This document shows positions 5,035-13,849 of a stretch of DNA of 38,623 bases, in pieces. The stretch lies in NCBI GenBank assembly GCA_013361685.1, contig JABFXP010000192.1, forward strand, positions 1-38,623. Direction: 5' to 3'. A model generated the notes under the pieces. That model searched no databases, was not told where the DNA came from, and worked only from the letters and a program-made list of their open reading frames with translations. Origin of the DNA: Catenulispora sp. (lineage in GTDB: Bacteria > Actinomycetota > Actinomycetes > Streptomycetales > Catenulisporaceae). A program made the position numbers and the translations under genes. Numbering within the stretch: the first letter of the stretch is position 1; the number at the start of each line of letters is the position of its first letter.

Positions 5035-5403
5035 GTGTCCCAACTCCCGCAGAACTGGAACACCTCGGCTGCCGTCGGATCCGAATGGGCGCAGACGTTC
5101 ACCCTGTCCAACAACGGCGTCCCCGTCGACCTGACCGGCTGGACATGGGAATTCGTGATCCGCCCCGACGTCGAAGACCAGACCGCGAACCCGCTCGTCA
5201 AGGTCACCATGACCTCCGGCTCGCAGGGCCAGATCACCGTCGTACCCACCACCGGCACCGTGACCGTCACCCTCACCCCCGCCGCCACAGCCGCACTCGG
5301 CACCGGCTTCAAAACCCACGCGCTCTACGCCAACCCCGGCACCACCACCCAGGCATGCTGGGTCGCCGGGATCTTCAACGCCCAGGCCACCGCCGCACCA
5401 TGA
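5035..5403 (+). CDS. Ig-like/BppU-type structural protein (122 aa)
   Basis: Probably a small virion or fibre-base protein. The sequence is a typical phage beta-sandwich: an N-terminal WAQTFTLSNNGVPVDLTGWT strand pair, WEFVIRPDVED, then alternating strands (VKVTMTSGSQGQITVVPTTG, VTVTLTPAATAAL), and a final AGIFNAQ strand. The LTGWTWEF pattern recalls the N-terminal domain of baseplate upper protein-like phage proteins. The GTG start has GGGAGG at 5022-5027. It lies eight bases before the collagen-like gene. The pair may form a fibre anchor and shaft, but their place upstream of the terminase is unusual for tail genes. Confidence 0.6.
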   Translation: MSQLPQNWNTSAAVGSEWAQTFTLSNNGVPVDLTGWTWEFVIRPDVEDQTANPLVKVTMTSGSQGQITVVPTTGTVTVTLTPAATAALGTGFKTHALYANPGTTTQACWVAGIFNAQATAAP

Positions 5404-5419
5404 CTCGGGGGTGGGTGCC

Positions 5420-5995
5420 GTGACCGTCAACATCTCCACCCCGCCCACCGTGGTCGTCTCAGCCACCGGCGTCCAAGGGCCACCCGGCCCCACCGGACCC
5501 GCAGGGCCAGCGGGACCCGCAGGGCCAGCAGGCGGCACCACCATCCGCACCGCGCTCGCCCGCATCACCGACGACAACCTCTCCGGCCTACCCGCCGCCA
5601 CCACCTGGACGATCGTCAAAACGTCCGCCGGAACCCCCCTCCAAAGCTCCATCGCCGCCACCGCAGGCGACCGCATCATGATCTTCCCCCTGTTCATGTA
5701 CACCGGCGGCCACTACCTCGACTGGGCAGTCCTCAACTCCAGCGGCGGCATCGACGAATACCTCGGATCCGGCACCGCAACACCCCTCGGCGAAGGCAAC
5801 CCCACCCTGTACCCGTCGACATCCTTCTCCAAGGCCACGGCCGCCGACCTGGTCACCGTCACCAGCGGGCAACTCGCCGCCGGGCAAGTCACCATCGCCC
5901 TCGCACACCAAGGCACCACTACCGGCACCGTCTACGCCTACAGCCTCTACCCGTGGCGACTGCGCCTCCACAACATAGGGCCCGAACCTGCGTGA
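5420..5995 (+). CDS. Collagen-like fibre protein (191 aa)
   Basis: A trimeric fibre protein is likely. After a short N-terminal strand (VNISTPPTVVVSATG), residues 18-39 form a collagen Gly-X-Y run ([19 protein letters not shown]). A beta-rich C-terminal domain of about 150 residues (DRIMIFPLFMYTGGHYLDWA, VTVTSGQLAAGQVTIALAHQ) would be the trimer head. The GTG at 5420 has GGGGGTGG (5407-5414) at good spacing; the GTG at 5411 is in frame but overlaps that site. In phages, such collagen segments act as stiff trimerising shafts of head or tail fibres. Here it is placed between an Ig-like protein and the small terminase. Confidence 0.7.
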   Translation: MTVNISTPPTVVVSATGVQGPPGPTGPAGPAGPAGPAGGTTIRTALARITDDNLSGLPAATTWTIVKTSAGTPLQSSIAATAGDRIMIFPLFMYTGGHYLDWAVLNSSGGIDEYLGSGTATPLGEGNPTLYPSTSFSKATAADLVTVTSGQLAAGQVTIALAHQGTTTGTVYAYSLYPWRLRLHNIGPEPA

Positions 5996-6064
5996 AGCGA
6001 CGCGGCACCGACCACCGCTGGCAGAGCATGCAGGAACCAGAGACTTCCAGGGGGGTGGCCCGCC

Positions 6065-6607
6065 GTGCCGGACGTCAGCGCCCGCAATCGCACCTCCCAA
6101 GGTCGTTTCATCCGCGGTAAAGACGAGATCGAGCACGACGCCGAAGCTGCCCGCCTCCGTGGCGAGGGCCTCTCCTACGCCGCCATCGGCAAACGCCTCG
6201 GCATCTCCAAGTCCCACGCCTGGGAGGCCGTCCAAAGGGCATTCCGCGACACACTGCGGGAGCCCGCCGACCAGGCCCGCGCTGTCGAACTCGCCCGCCT
6301 CGAAGCCGCCCACGATGCTGCGATGGCCGTCCTCGAACGCGAACACCTCGCCATCTCCCACGGCCGCGTCGTCGAAGGCCCCGACGGCACACCCCTCGTA
6401 GACGACGCGCCGATCCTGCAAGCCATCAACACGATCATGCGCCTGTCCGAATCGCGGAGACGACTCCTCGGCCTCGACGCACCGCAGCGGACAGAGGTGA
6501 TCCCGATCAGTGTCATCGACGAAGAGATCCGTCTCCTCACCGACGAACTCGCCGCTTTTGACGATGCGGCTGGAACGCCTCCGCCAACTGAAGGCGCTCC
6601 GGACTGA
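6065..6607 (+). CDS. terS: Terminase small subunit (180 aa)
   Basis: The small terminase binds the packaging start site and loads the large subunit. Residues 25-60 hold a helix-turn-helix (AARLRGEGLSYAAIGKRLGI then SKSHAWEAVQRAF). A central helical oligomerisation region follows (residues 70-140), then a C-terminal segment with a short acidic helix. The fold order and the position directly before the large terminase support the call. The GTG start has GGGGGG at 6051-6056. The last 44 bases overlap the large subunit gene in another frame, a common arrangement that couples the two. Confidence 0.8.
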   Translation: MPDVSARNRTSQGRFIRGKDEIEHDAEAARLRGEGLSYAAIGKRLGISKSHAWEAVQRAFRDTLREPADQARAVELARLEAAHDAAMAVLEREHLAISHGRVVEGPDGTPLVDDAPILQAINTIMRLSESRRRLLGLDAPQRTEVIPISVIDEEIRLLTDELAAFDDAAGTPPPTEGAPD

Positions 6608-8213
6608 ATACGAGCAGCGCCGCAACGACGCACGCCCCGGAAGTGAGTCCGCGGCCCGCTTCTACAGCGACCCTGTCGGGTTCGCCACCACCTGCATCGA
6701 CTGGGGCAACGCAGGCGGCCTCACCACTTACCAGTGCGACCTACTCGCGCACCTGCCCACCCACCGGCGAGTAGCCGCCCGCGGGCCCCACGGCCTCGGC
6801 AAGACCACCACCGAAGCCGTGGCCGTCCTGTGGTTCGCCCTCACCCGCGATGCTGCCGGAGTCGACTGGAAGGTCGCGACCACTGCCGGCGCGTGGCGGC
6901 AGTTGGAACGCTACCTATGGCCCGAGATCAAGAAGTGGGCGAAGAAGATCCGCTGGGAAACCCTCGGCCGACGCCCCCTCGACGAGCGCACCGAACTCCT
7001 GTCGCTCAACATGAAGCTCCGGCACGGCACAGCCTTCGCCGTCGCCAGCAGCAACGCCGAACTCATCGAAGGCGTCCACGCCGACTCAGTCTTGTACATC
7101 TTCGACGAGTCCAAAGCCATCGGAGCCGACACCTTCCAAGCCGCCGAAGGCGCCTTCTCCGGTGCCGACCCCGCGGGCGGCATCCCCGAAGCATTCGCCC
7201 TCGCCTGCTCCACCCCCGGCGAACCCAACGGCATCTTCTACGACATCCACCGCCGCGCCCCCGGCCTCGAAGACTGGTGGCCCCGCCACGTCACCCTCGC
7301 CGAAGCCGCGGCGGCCGGACGCGTCTCCCTCGGCTGGGCCGAGCAGCGCAAGAGGCAGTGGGGCGAGAACAGTGCCGCCTACCAGAACCGCGTCCTCGGC
7401 GAGTTCTACACCTCCGACGAAGACGGCGTCATTCCTCTCGGATGGATCGAAGCCGCCAACGACCGGTGGCGCGTCTGGGACGAAGCCGGCCGGCCCGAAA
7501 CGCCAGGACGGCGCGCCCTCGGCGTGGACGTCGCCCGCTCCGGTGCGGACAAGACCGTCATGGCCCTCCTGGACGGCAACATCATCACCGAACTGCGGCG
7601 CACAGACCGCGAGGACACGATGCAGACCACCGGCCGCGTCCACGGCATCATCAACGCCGCCCCCGGCCGCATGCCGGTCGTGGACGTCATCGGAGTCGGC
7701 GCGGGCGTCGTCGACCGGCTGCGAGAGCTGAAAGTCCCCGTGGAGGCTTTCAACGCCAGCGAGAGCACGGGCCGAACCGACCGGTCCGGTGAACTCGGCT
7801 TCGCCAACAAGCGGTCCGCGGCCTGGTGGAACCTGCGGGAACTGCTCGATCCCGCCTACGGCCACGACCTCGCACTTCCACCAGACGATCTCCTCACCGG
7901 TGACCTGACGGCCCCGCACTGGCGCGTCCTGTCCGGAGGCAAGATTCAGGTGGAGTCCAAAGACGACATCCGTAAGCGCATCGGACGATCCACCGACGAC
8001 GGCGACGCCGTGGTGCAAGCCGCATGGGACGACGACACCGGCGCGCAGGCGTGGATCGACTACGCCCGCCGCAAGGCCGAAGCACTCGCCGGGCAGACGG
8101 ACACCAGCGAGACGACCACACCACCACCCGATCAGACCCCCGTTGAGGATCCCGCCGCGGCCCGCAAGGCTGCTCGTGATGCCGCGTTCCGCGCCCAGCA
8201 GCAACGCCGGTAG
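6564..8213 (+). CDS. terL: Terminase large subunit, ATPase-nuclease (549 aa)
   Basis: The packaging motor. Walker A is RGPHGLGKTT (residues 73-82, Lys80). Walker B is VLYIFDE with Asp181 and catalytic Glu182. A coupling motif region follows near FALACSTPGEPNG. The RNase-H-like nuclease has acidic residues Asp322 (LGVDVARSG), Asp374 (VVDVIGVGAG) and Asp481 (DDGDAVVQA). The length is usual for the family. The ATG at 6564 was chosen because it gives the normal N-terminus RLERLRQLK; longer versions only read through the small-subunit gene. The C-terminal 45 residues are Ala/Thr/Pro-rich and disordered. It is followed closely by the portal. Confidence 0.93.
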   Translation: MRLERLRQLKALRTEYEQRRNDARPGSESAARFYSDPVGFATTCIDWGNAGGLTTYQCDLLAHLPTHRRVAARGPHGLGKTTTEAVAVLWFALTRDAAGVDWKVATTAGAWRQLERYLWPEIKKWAKKIRWETLGRRPLDERTELLSLNMKLRHGTAFAVASSNAELIEGVHADSVLYIFDESKAIGADTFQAAEGAFSGADPAGGIPEAFALACSTPGEPNGIFYDIHRRAPGLEDWWPRHVTLAEAAAAGRVSLGWAEQRKRQWGENSAAYQNRVLGEFYTSDEDGVIPLGWIEAANDRWRVWDEAGRPETPGRRALGVDVARSGADKTVMALLDGNIITELRRTDREDTMQTTGRVHGIINAAPGRMPVVDVIGVGAGVVDRLRELKVPVEAFNASESTGRTDRSGELGFANKRSAAWWNLRELLDPAYGHDLALPPDDLLTGDLTAPHWRVLSGGKIQVESKDDIRKRIGRSTDDGDAVVQAAWDDDTGAQAWIDYARRKAEALAGQTDTSETTTPPPDQTPVEDPAAARKAARDAAFRAQQQRR

Positions 8214-8227
8214 AAGGGGGTCCGCCC

Positions 8228-11200
8228 GTGGGCGTCCGCTCCCGCCTCGCCAGCCTCGTCAAGGTCTTCGGCAGCAACATCCCCGCCAGCATGGAAGCCG
8301 GCGAGGCAGCCTCCCAGATGACGCCCACCACGCCGTTCAGCCCGGGCGAGCCCATCGGCCCCTACGACGGCTACCAGCGCAACCCCCGGTCGCAGGACTT
8401 CGTCACCGGCTACAACATCGCGACCCGGCCCCGCACCCACGAGCGCGTCTCCTTCGACACGCTGAAAGGCCTGATCGACGCCTACGACGTCGCGAGCATG
8501 TGCATCTGGCACCGCATCGACTCGATCCGCTCCCTGGACTGGTCGCTGATCGCCGCCAAGGGCTACGGCGGGGACGTCACCGACGCCATCCCCGTCGGCA
8601 TGGCCGCCCTCAAGAAGCCCGACCGGGAGCTGCCGTTCGAGTCGTGGCTGGCCGCATGGCTGTACGACATCCTCGCCTACGACGCCGGCACCCTGTACCG
8701 GCTCCGCAACCGCGGTGGCCGCGCCATCGGGCTGCGCGTCGTGGACGGCACCACCATCGCCCCGCTCCTCGACTACTGGGGCAACAGCCCCGCCGCCGCG
8801 GGCCCGGACAAGCCGGAGCCGCCCGCCTACGTCCAGTACGTGCAGGGCCTGCCGTGGAACTGGCTGACCCGCAAGGACATGATCTACACCCCGTTCCGGA
8901 AGATCCCCGGTTCGCCATATGGCCGGGCGCCACTGGAGAGCATCCTCCTCAACGCGAACACCGACTTGCGGTTCCAGGCGTACTTCCTGCAGCGCTTCAC
9001 CGAGGGCAACATCCCGCAAGCCTTCGCGAGCGCCCCAGAGTCGTGGACACCGCAGCAGATCGAACTGTTCCAGGAGACCTGGGACTCACTCATGCTCGGC
9101 GACCAGTCCGTCAAGTCCCAGATCCGATGGCTTCCCGGCGGCAGCCAGATCGCCTGGTCCAATGAGAAGGACTTCACCGACTCGTTCAGCCTGTTCCTGA
9201 TGCGGAAGACCGCTGCCGCCTACCACGTCGTGCCAGCAGACCTGGGCTTCACCGAGAACGTCAACCGCAGCAGCGGCGAGAGCCAGGCGGACGTGCAGCA
9301 CCGCGTCGGCGACCTGCCCCTCATCAAGCACGTCCAGGGCATCATCAGCAGCTTCCTGCAGGACGACCTCGGCCTGCCCCTGCGGTTCGCGTTCGACCTG
9401 GGCGAGGAGCAGGTCGACCGCCGCGACCAAGCCGAAGCCGACAAGATCTACGTCGACATGGGCGCCATCAGTGCGAGCACCGTTCGCGAACTTCGGTACG
9501 GGTTGCCCGAGCCCGAAGGCCAGCCCGTACCCCGGTTCGTGTTCACCACCCACTCCGGGCCCATTCCCCTGTCGTCTCTGTACGCCGTCGCGGGACAGAT
9601 CGACCCGAACACAGCAGCACCCGCGCCCGGCGCAGAACTGCCGCGTACCGTGTTCAGCGGCGTCGAGGGCACCGAACCGAGCCCGCCGATCAAGGGCTTT
9701 CCGCTCGCCGAGCAGATCTACGGGCCGTCCGCGATGCCCCCCGCCCCGCCGCCGCAACCCGCCACGACCGCGCCGAGCGGGGTGGAAAAGGACGGGGCGC
9801 CCGCTGGGGGTATCACCACCGAGACGGGCATCGTCGGATACGACCTCGCCGGGCGTTACCACGAGGACGACGAGGCCGAGACCGACGAGGCGGATCGCGA
9901 GGAACTGGTCAAGGCCGAACTCGTCGCGTTCCGGCGGTTCCGCAAGGCCCGCAGCCGTGCGGGAGTCTGGCGGGACTTCGAGTTCCGGGCGGCCGACCCC
10001 ATCAAGGGACGACGCCTCAACCAGGCCGGCCGCCTCGCTGTCCGCAAAGCCGCAGGCGAGGTCGCGGTCGCCGGGTTCGCTGTCCGGGCCGCCGACACCG
10101 GGCGCGTCCTCATGCTGCAGCGGGCCCTCGACCCCGACGATCCTGCCGCGGGCTGCTGGGAATTCCCCGGCGGTCACCTTGAGGGCGACGAGACGCCACT
10201 GCAGGGGGCGTGGCGGGAGTGGGCCGAGGAGACCGGGCTCATCCCCCCATCCGGGGAGAAGACCGGTGCCTGGACCAGCGCGAACGGCATCTACCAGGGC
10301 ATCGTGTGGACCGTCGCCACGGAATCATCCGTGCCCGTCAACGGCGACCGGGAGATCACCAACCCCGACGATCCAGACGGGGACTGCGTGGAGGCGATCG
10401 CCTGGTGGGACCCGGAGCAACTCGCCGACAACCCGGCCGTCCGACAGGAACTCCTCGACGACCTTCCCGATGTCCTCGCCGCCCTCGGTGTACCGCAGGA
10501 GCAGGACGACGAGGTGGTCAAGGCCGGCACGGGAAAAGCCGCCGCCCTCGCGACGGGGGCGGACTGGCCCGGCTGGAACCTTGATCTGCACGCCGCTAAC
10601 CACTGGGCGCCACGTATTGCCGGGGCGCTCGGCGGGGCACTGACGGTCCACCATTCGGAGCAGCTCGCCCGCGACTGGGCCGCACAGGCGCCCGCCGCTG
10701 ATGATGGTCAGGCCCCGAAGGCGCGGCAGGCTGCGGCCGGGGCATGGCTGGCGGGGCAGCAGCCCAACCTCGCCGGACCCGTCGCCGCTGTCCTGGCCGG
10801 CCTGTACGCCGACGCCTACCTCATCGGCAGCGCCTCCGCCATCGCCAGCCTCGACGGCGGACAGCCCTCGCTCGGCGACTGGGCCCACGGCGACACCGAC
10901 CAAGCCACCAGCCAAATCGATGCGCTCGGCACCGCCGACGGCCTGCCACTCCTGACCGACACCGCGACCAGCACCGCCCAGGGCATCACCGACGCCCGCC
11001 TGAAGGACATGGCCAAGGTGCTGGCCGTCGGCGGCTCGATCGCCGCCGTGGCGGCAGCCCTGCGGGCCGCGCTCGCCGACCCCGACAGTGCCCTCGCTGT
11101 CGCCCTCACCGAAATCACCCGCGGATCCGCCGCTGGAGCCCTCGCCGCCTACCAGCTGCGGGGCATCACCACCGGGCGCTGGGGACTCGACCCCAGCAGC

Positions 11201-11326
11201 AAAACCTGCCCCCGCTGCATCACCAACGCCGCCGCCGGACCGATTCCGCTCGGCCAGCCCTACCCGTCCGGTGACACGGCCCCGCCGGCCCACCCGCGCT
11301 GCCGGTGCAGTCTCCTCGGCTACTAG
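8228..11326 (+). CDS. Portal-Nudix-MuF triple fusion protein (1032 aa)
   Basis: Three proteins in one reading frame. Residues ~60-430 are a phage portal (SFDTLKGLIDAYDVASMCIW, the GNIPQAFAS region, NRSSGESQADVQHRVGD). A disordered, then acidic linker follows (about 430-600). Residues ~610-755 are a Nudix hydrolase with a complete Nudix box, G649-x5-E655-x7-R663-E664-W-x-E667-E668-x-G670-L. The rest is a MuF/SPP1 gp7-like head morphogenesis domain ending in the typical CPRC ... HPRCRC signature (about 992-1032). The GTG has GAAGGGGG upstream. The portal forms the packaging ring and MuF-type domains are carried into the virion; the Nudix domain presumably hydrolyses a nucleoside diphosphate derivative. 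The frame is continuous with normal codon use throughout. Confidence 0.88.
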   Translation: MGVRSRLASLVKVFGSNIPASMEAGEAASQMTPTTPFSPGEPIGPYDGYQRNPRSQDFVTGYNIATRPRTHERVSFDTLKGLIDAYDVASMCIWHRIDSIRSLDWSLIAAKGYGGDVTDAIPVGMAALKKPDRELPFESWLAAWLYDILAYDAGTLYRLRNRGGRAIGLRVVDGTTIAPLLDYWGNSPAAAGPDKPEPPAYVQYVQGLPWNWLTRKDMIYTPFRKIPGSPYGRAPLESILLNANTDLRFQAYFLQRFTEGNIPQAFASAPESWTPQQIELFQETWDSLMLGDQSVKSQIRWLPGGSQIAWSNEKDFTDSFSLFLMRKTAAAYHVVPADLGFTENVNRSSGESQADVQHRVGDLPLIKHVQGIISSFLQDDLGLPLRFAFDLGEEQVDRRDQAEADKIYVDMGAISASTVRELRYGLPEPEGQPVPRFVFTTHSGPIPLSSLYAVAGQIDPNTAAPAPGAELPRTVFSGVEGTEPSPPIKGFPLAEQIYGPSAMPPAPPPQPATTAPSGVEKDGAPAGGITTETGIVGYDLAGRYHEDDEAETDEADREELVKAELVAFRRFRKARSRAGVWRDFEFRAADPIKGRRLNQAGRLAVRKAAGEVAVAGFAVRAADTGRVLMLQRALDPDDPAAGCWEFPGGHLEGDETPLQGAWREWAEETGLIPPSGEKTGAWTSANGIYQGIVWTVATESSVPVNGDREITNPDDPDGDCVEAIAWWDPEQLADNPAVRQELLDDLPDVLAALGVPQEQDDEVVKAGTGKAAALATGADWPGWNLDLHAANHWAPRIAGALGGALTVHHSEQLARDWAAQAPAADDGQAPKARQAAAGAWLAGQQPNLAGPVAAVLAGLYADAYLIGSASAIASLDGGQPSLGDWAHGDTDQATSQIDALGTADGLPLLTDTATSTAQGITDARLKDMAKVLAVGGSIAAVAAALRAALADPDSALAVALTEITRGSAAGALAAYQLRGITTGRWGLDPSSKTCPRCITNAAAGPIPLGQPYPSGDTAPPAHPRCRCSLLGY

Positions 11327-11336
11327 GAGGTGCCGC

Positions 11337-11912
11337 GTGGCGGAGAGAATCCCTGGCTGGGAAGGCTCGATGGGGCCGTTCCCAGACGAATACTGCGACC
11401 CGCACGTCTACGCCCGCGACATCCACTCGGGTGCGGGCAACTGCGTGTGCGGCGCCGACCTCGGCGACCCCGTCCACGTACAGGCCGCCCCCGGTGTCGA
11501 CGTGCCCGTCCGCCTCATCCACAAAGCGACCGCCCAGGAACAGCGCTACGTCCTCGGCGTCGCCTACCAGGCCGGCCCGGACCCGCGGATCCAGCGCGGT
11601 GCCGACGGCGGACGCGACTACTTCACCGCCGAAGAACTGGAGCGCGCGGCCTGGGGGTTCCTGCAGAAGGGCGCCCAGGTCGGACTGTTCCACGGCCCGG
11701 AATCCACGGTCGGGGCCGCCACCGTCGTCGAGTCGTACATCTGGCGCGGCGAACCCTGGGACCTCGGCGACGGGGTCGTCGTCAAGGCCGGCGACTGGCT
11801 GATCGGTGCGATCCTCGACGAGACCGCGTGGCAGCTGTACAAGTCCGGGCGCGTCACCGGCTGGAGCCCGCAGGGGTCAGCGCGCCGTATCACCCCACGG
11901 AGTAGCCGATGA
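11337..11912 (+). CDS. XkdF-like prohead protease (191 aa)
   Basis: A capsid maturation serine protease. After a short Cys-bearing N-terminus (NCVCGADLGDP), residues 60-185 match the XkdF pattern: YVLGVAYQAGPDPRIQRG, FTAEELERAAWGFL, QVGLFHG with candidate catalytic His119, TVVESYIWRGEP, WLIGAILDETAWQLYKSG, and VTGWSPQG with candidate nucleophile Ser177. This is the herpesvirus-like prohead protease layout. The GTG is placed by AGGAGG at 11325-11330, which overlaps the portal gene's stop. The ATGA overlap with the next, scaffold-like gene suggests the protease cleaves that partner during head maturation. Confidence 0.8.
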   Translation: MAERIPGWEGSMGPFPDEYCDPHVYARDIHSGAGNCVCGADLGDPVHVQAAPGVDVPVRLIHKATAQEQRYVLGVAYQAGPDPRIQRGADGGRDYFTAEELERAAWGFLQKGAQVGLFHGPESTVGAATVVESYIWRGEPWDLGDGVVVKAGDWLIGAILDETAWQLYKSGRVTGWSPQGSARRITPRSSR

Positions 11913-13774
11913 CCACACCGCCCGAAGACGACTTCACCGAGCTCCGAGACGCCGACATCCCCAGGGTGGACCTCGTAGACAAGGCCGCGAACGGAATGCG
12001 GTTCTTGATCGCCAAGCAGGCCGACGGACGCGGGCTCATGGACCCCGACTTCGTTCGTGGCCTGGTTGCCAAGGCCGAGCCCGAGCCGATCCGCGAGGAG
12101 CAGGTGACGATGACCGGCAGTCCAGCGGCGATCGCAAAGATGATCCACGAGGCGGCCCAGCGGCAGGCGACGCAGGCGACCGAGCTCACCCACGAACAGC
12201 TGGTCAAGGCGAAGTACGACACCGACGACCTCAAGCGCATGGCGGCCAACGGTCAGGCCATGGAGGACGAGAGCTATCCGATCGTGGACCGCGAAGACCT
12301 CGAGAACGCGATCCATGCCGTGGGCCGTGGCGGAGCCGACCACGACGCCATTCGGCGCCACATCGAGCGCCGGGCGAAGGCTCTGGGCGCGACCAGCATG
12401 ATCCCCGACAACTGGGCGGCCGACGGCAGCCTGAAGAAGGAGTCCGCCGTGGCCGACGAGGACATGGACCCGACCGCGATCATCGCCGAACCCGACGACA
12501 TCGCCCCCGGCAACCCCACCACCCCCGGCTCCCCGGCGTGGGAGTCGATCGACGCGGCGACCGCCCGCAAGTGGACCGCGATCCTCGCCCGCGCCCGCGC
12601 CGCGATCGACCTGCTCGCCGACCGGGAACTCATGGAGGCCGCCTCCGGGGCCGACCCGGACGACGCCGGGCAGGCTTACGACCTGCAGGACGCCTGCTGC
12701 GCCATCGACTACGCCATCTCAGTGCTCGCCCCGTTCGCTGTCGCAGAGCAAGCCGAGGCGGACTGCGGTGAGGAGATGGCTGCCGTCGGCAAGGCCCTGG
12801 TCGGCTTCGACTCGGCGCAGCTCGACACGATCGAGGCCCTCGGCCACGTCCGCAAGGCCGGGCGGGTCCTGTCCAGCGCCAACGAGGCTGCGATCCGCGG
12901 CGCCGTGGAGTCCCTGCAGAAGGTACTCGCCTCCCTGCCAGCCGCACCCACCGCCGAGGAGGGCGACCGCGCGGTCGCCAAGACCGCGAACGAGGAGCCC
13001 ACAATGCCGACCTCCACCACCTCCGCCGACACCACGGCCGCGTCCGGCCAGGAGCCCGCCATGGGCACCGCCGAAACCGCGCCGCAGCAGCCCGCTGGCA
13101 TCCCCGTCTCGGAGCCGGAGCCCGTCGGCAAGGCCGACGAGGGCAAGACGCCGATGGTCGCCGTATACGACGCCAAGGGCAAGCTCGTCGGCATCGTCGA
13201 CCCCGGCGAGATCACCCCCATCTCCGGCGCCGACGCTAGCGACGAGAGCGACGACGGCAGCAGCGCCGAGGACGACGCCCCCGACACGTCCGACCTCACC
13301 CCGGCACCCCCGGCCGAGGCCGGAACCCCCGCCGACGCCGTACCCGACGACGACGTCAACAAGACCACCACCCCCACCCCGACGCCCGACACCAGCACTT
13401 CGGAAACCGTTGCCAAGAGCAGCATCACGGACGCAGTCCGGGCAGAACTCGACGCCTACAGCGCCACACAGGGGCAGGTCATCGCCAAGCAGGCGGCCGA
13501 CCTCGCTCAGATGGCGAAGAACATCGAGGAGCTGACCGCACTGGTCAAGACGCTGGAAGAGCAGCCGGCCACGCCGAAGGTCTTCACCAACGGAGCCGTC
13601 CCCCCGCGCGACCTGCGCGGCATGGACCACGGGACAACCCCCATCGACGCAGCCCGCGCCCAGGAACTGAAGAAGACCCTGTACGGCGGCGGAACCGCAG
13701 CCGAGCAGAACCAGGCCGCCAACGAGCTGCAGCAGATGTCCATCACCCGGCTCCAGGAGATCCAGCGGCCCTAG
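11909..13774 (+). CDS. Scaffold-like protein with DUF6582 domain (621 aa)
   Basis: Probably the capsid scaffold. The N-terminus has PRVDLVDKAANGMRFLIAKQ, a motif often found at the end of XkdF-type proteases, as if the two were once joined. Residues ~105-165 form a DUF6582-like domain (MEDESYPIVDREDLENAIHA ... RHIERRAKALGATSMIPDNW). A helical core lies at ~210-350. A long acidic Thr/Pro/Ala-rich linker (~370-505) precedes a C-terminal coiled coil (AAAL-type heptads around residues 520-565). Coiled coils and position between protease and major capsid protein are typical of scaffolds. The start overlaps the protease stop (ATGA). Confidence 0.7.
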   Translation: MTTPPEDDFTELRDADIPRVDLVDKAANGMRFLIAKQADGRGLMDPDFVRGLVAKAEPEPIREEQVTMTGSPAAIAKMIHEAAQRQATQATELTHEQLVKAKYDTDDLKRMAANGQAMEDESYPIVDREDLENAIHAVGRGGADHDAIRRHIERRAKALGATSMIPDNWAADGSLKKESAVADEDMDPTAIIAEPDDIAPGNPTTPGSPAWESIDAATARKWTAILARARAAIDLLADRELMEAASGADPDDAGQAYDLQDACCAIDYAISVLAPFAVAEQAEADCGEEMAAVGKALVGFDSAQLDTIEALGHVRKAGRVLSSANEAAIRGAVESLQKVLASLPAAPTAEEGDRAVAKTANEEPTMPTSTTSADTTAASGQEPAMGTAETAPQQPAGIPVSEPEPVGKADEGKTPMVAVYDAKGKLVGIVDPGEITPISGADASDESDDGSSAEDDAPDTSDLTPAPPAEAGTPADAVPDDDVNKTTTPTPTPDTSTSETVAKSSITDAVRAELDAYSATQGQVIAKQAADLAQMAKNIEELTALVKTLEEQPATPKVFTNGAVPPRDLRGMDHGTTPIDAARAQELKKTLYGGGTAAEQNQAANELQQMSITRLQEIQRP

Positions 13775-13795
13775 CCGCCACCTCAGCCAGACTCC

Positions 13796-13828
13796 AGCCC
13801 CCGAAGAGCGCGAAGCGCCCGGGGGCTT
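13796..13828 (+). terminator. Hairpin between scaffold and major capsid genes
   Basis: AGCCCCCG (13796-13803) pairs with CGGGGGCT (13820-13827), with an inner GCGC-GAA-GCGC stem, followed by T. It probably lowers read-through or protects the end of a capsid mRNA. Confidence 0.6.
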
Positions 13829-13849
13829 ACTCATGCCCAGGAGGCATCC

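Noticed and set aside
5992-6120. Short rightward frame starting at GTG 5992
   Set aside because: Its 42 residues are Arg/Gln/Pro-rich, it has no ribosome binding site and overlaps the small terminase start.
9086-10177. Leftward open frame opposite the portal fusion
   Set aside because: Composition is Gly/Val/Asp-rich shadow; the forward portal and Nudix motifs use this DNA.
10600-11326. ADP-ribosyltransferase toxin domain at the end of the MuF part
   Set aside because: Toxin domains are known on some MuF proteins, but the normal HPRCRC ending is at the very C-terminus and no such domain follows.
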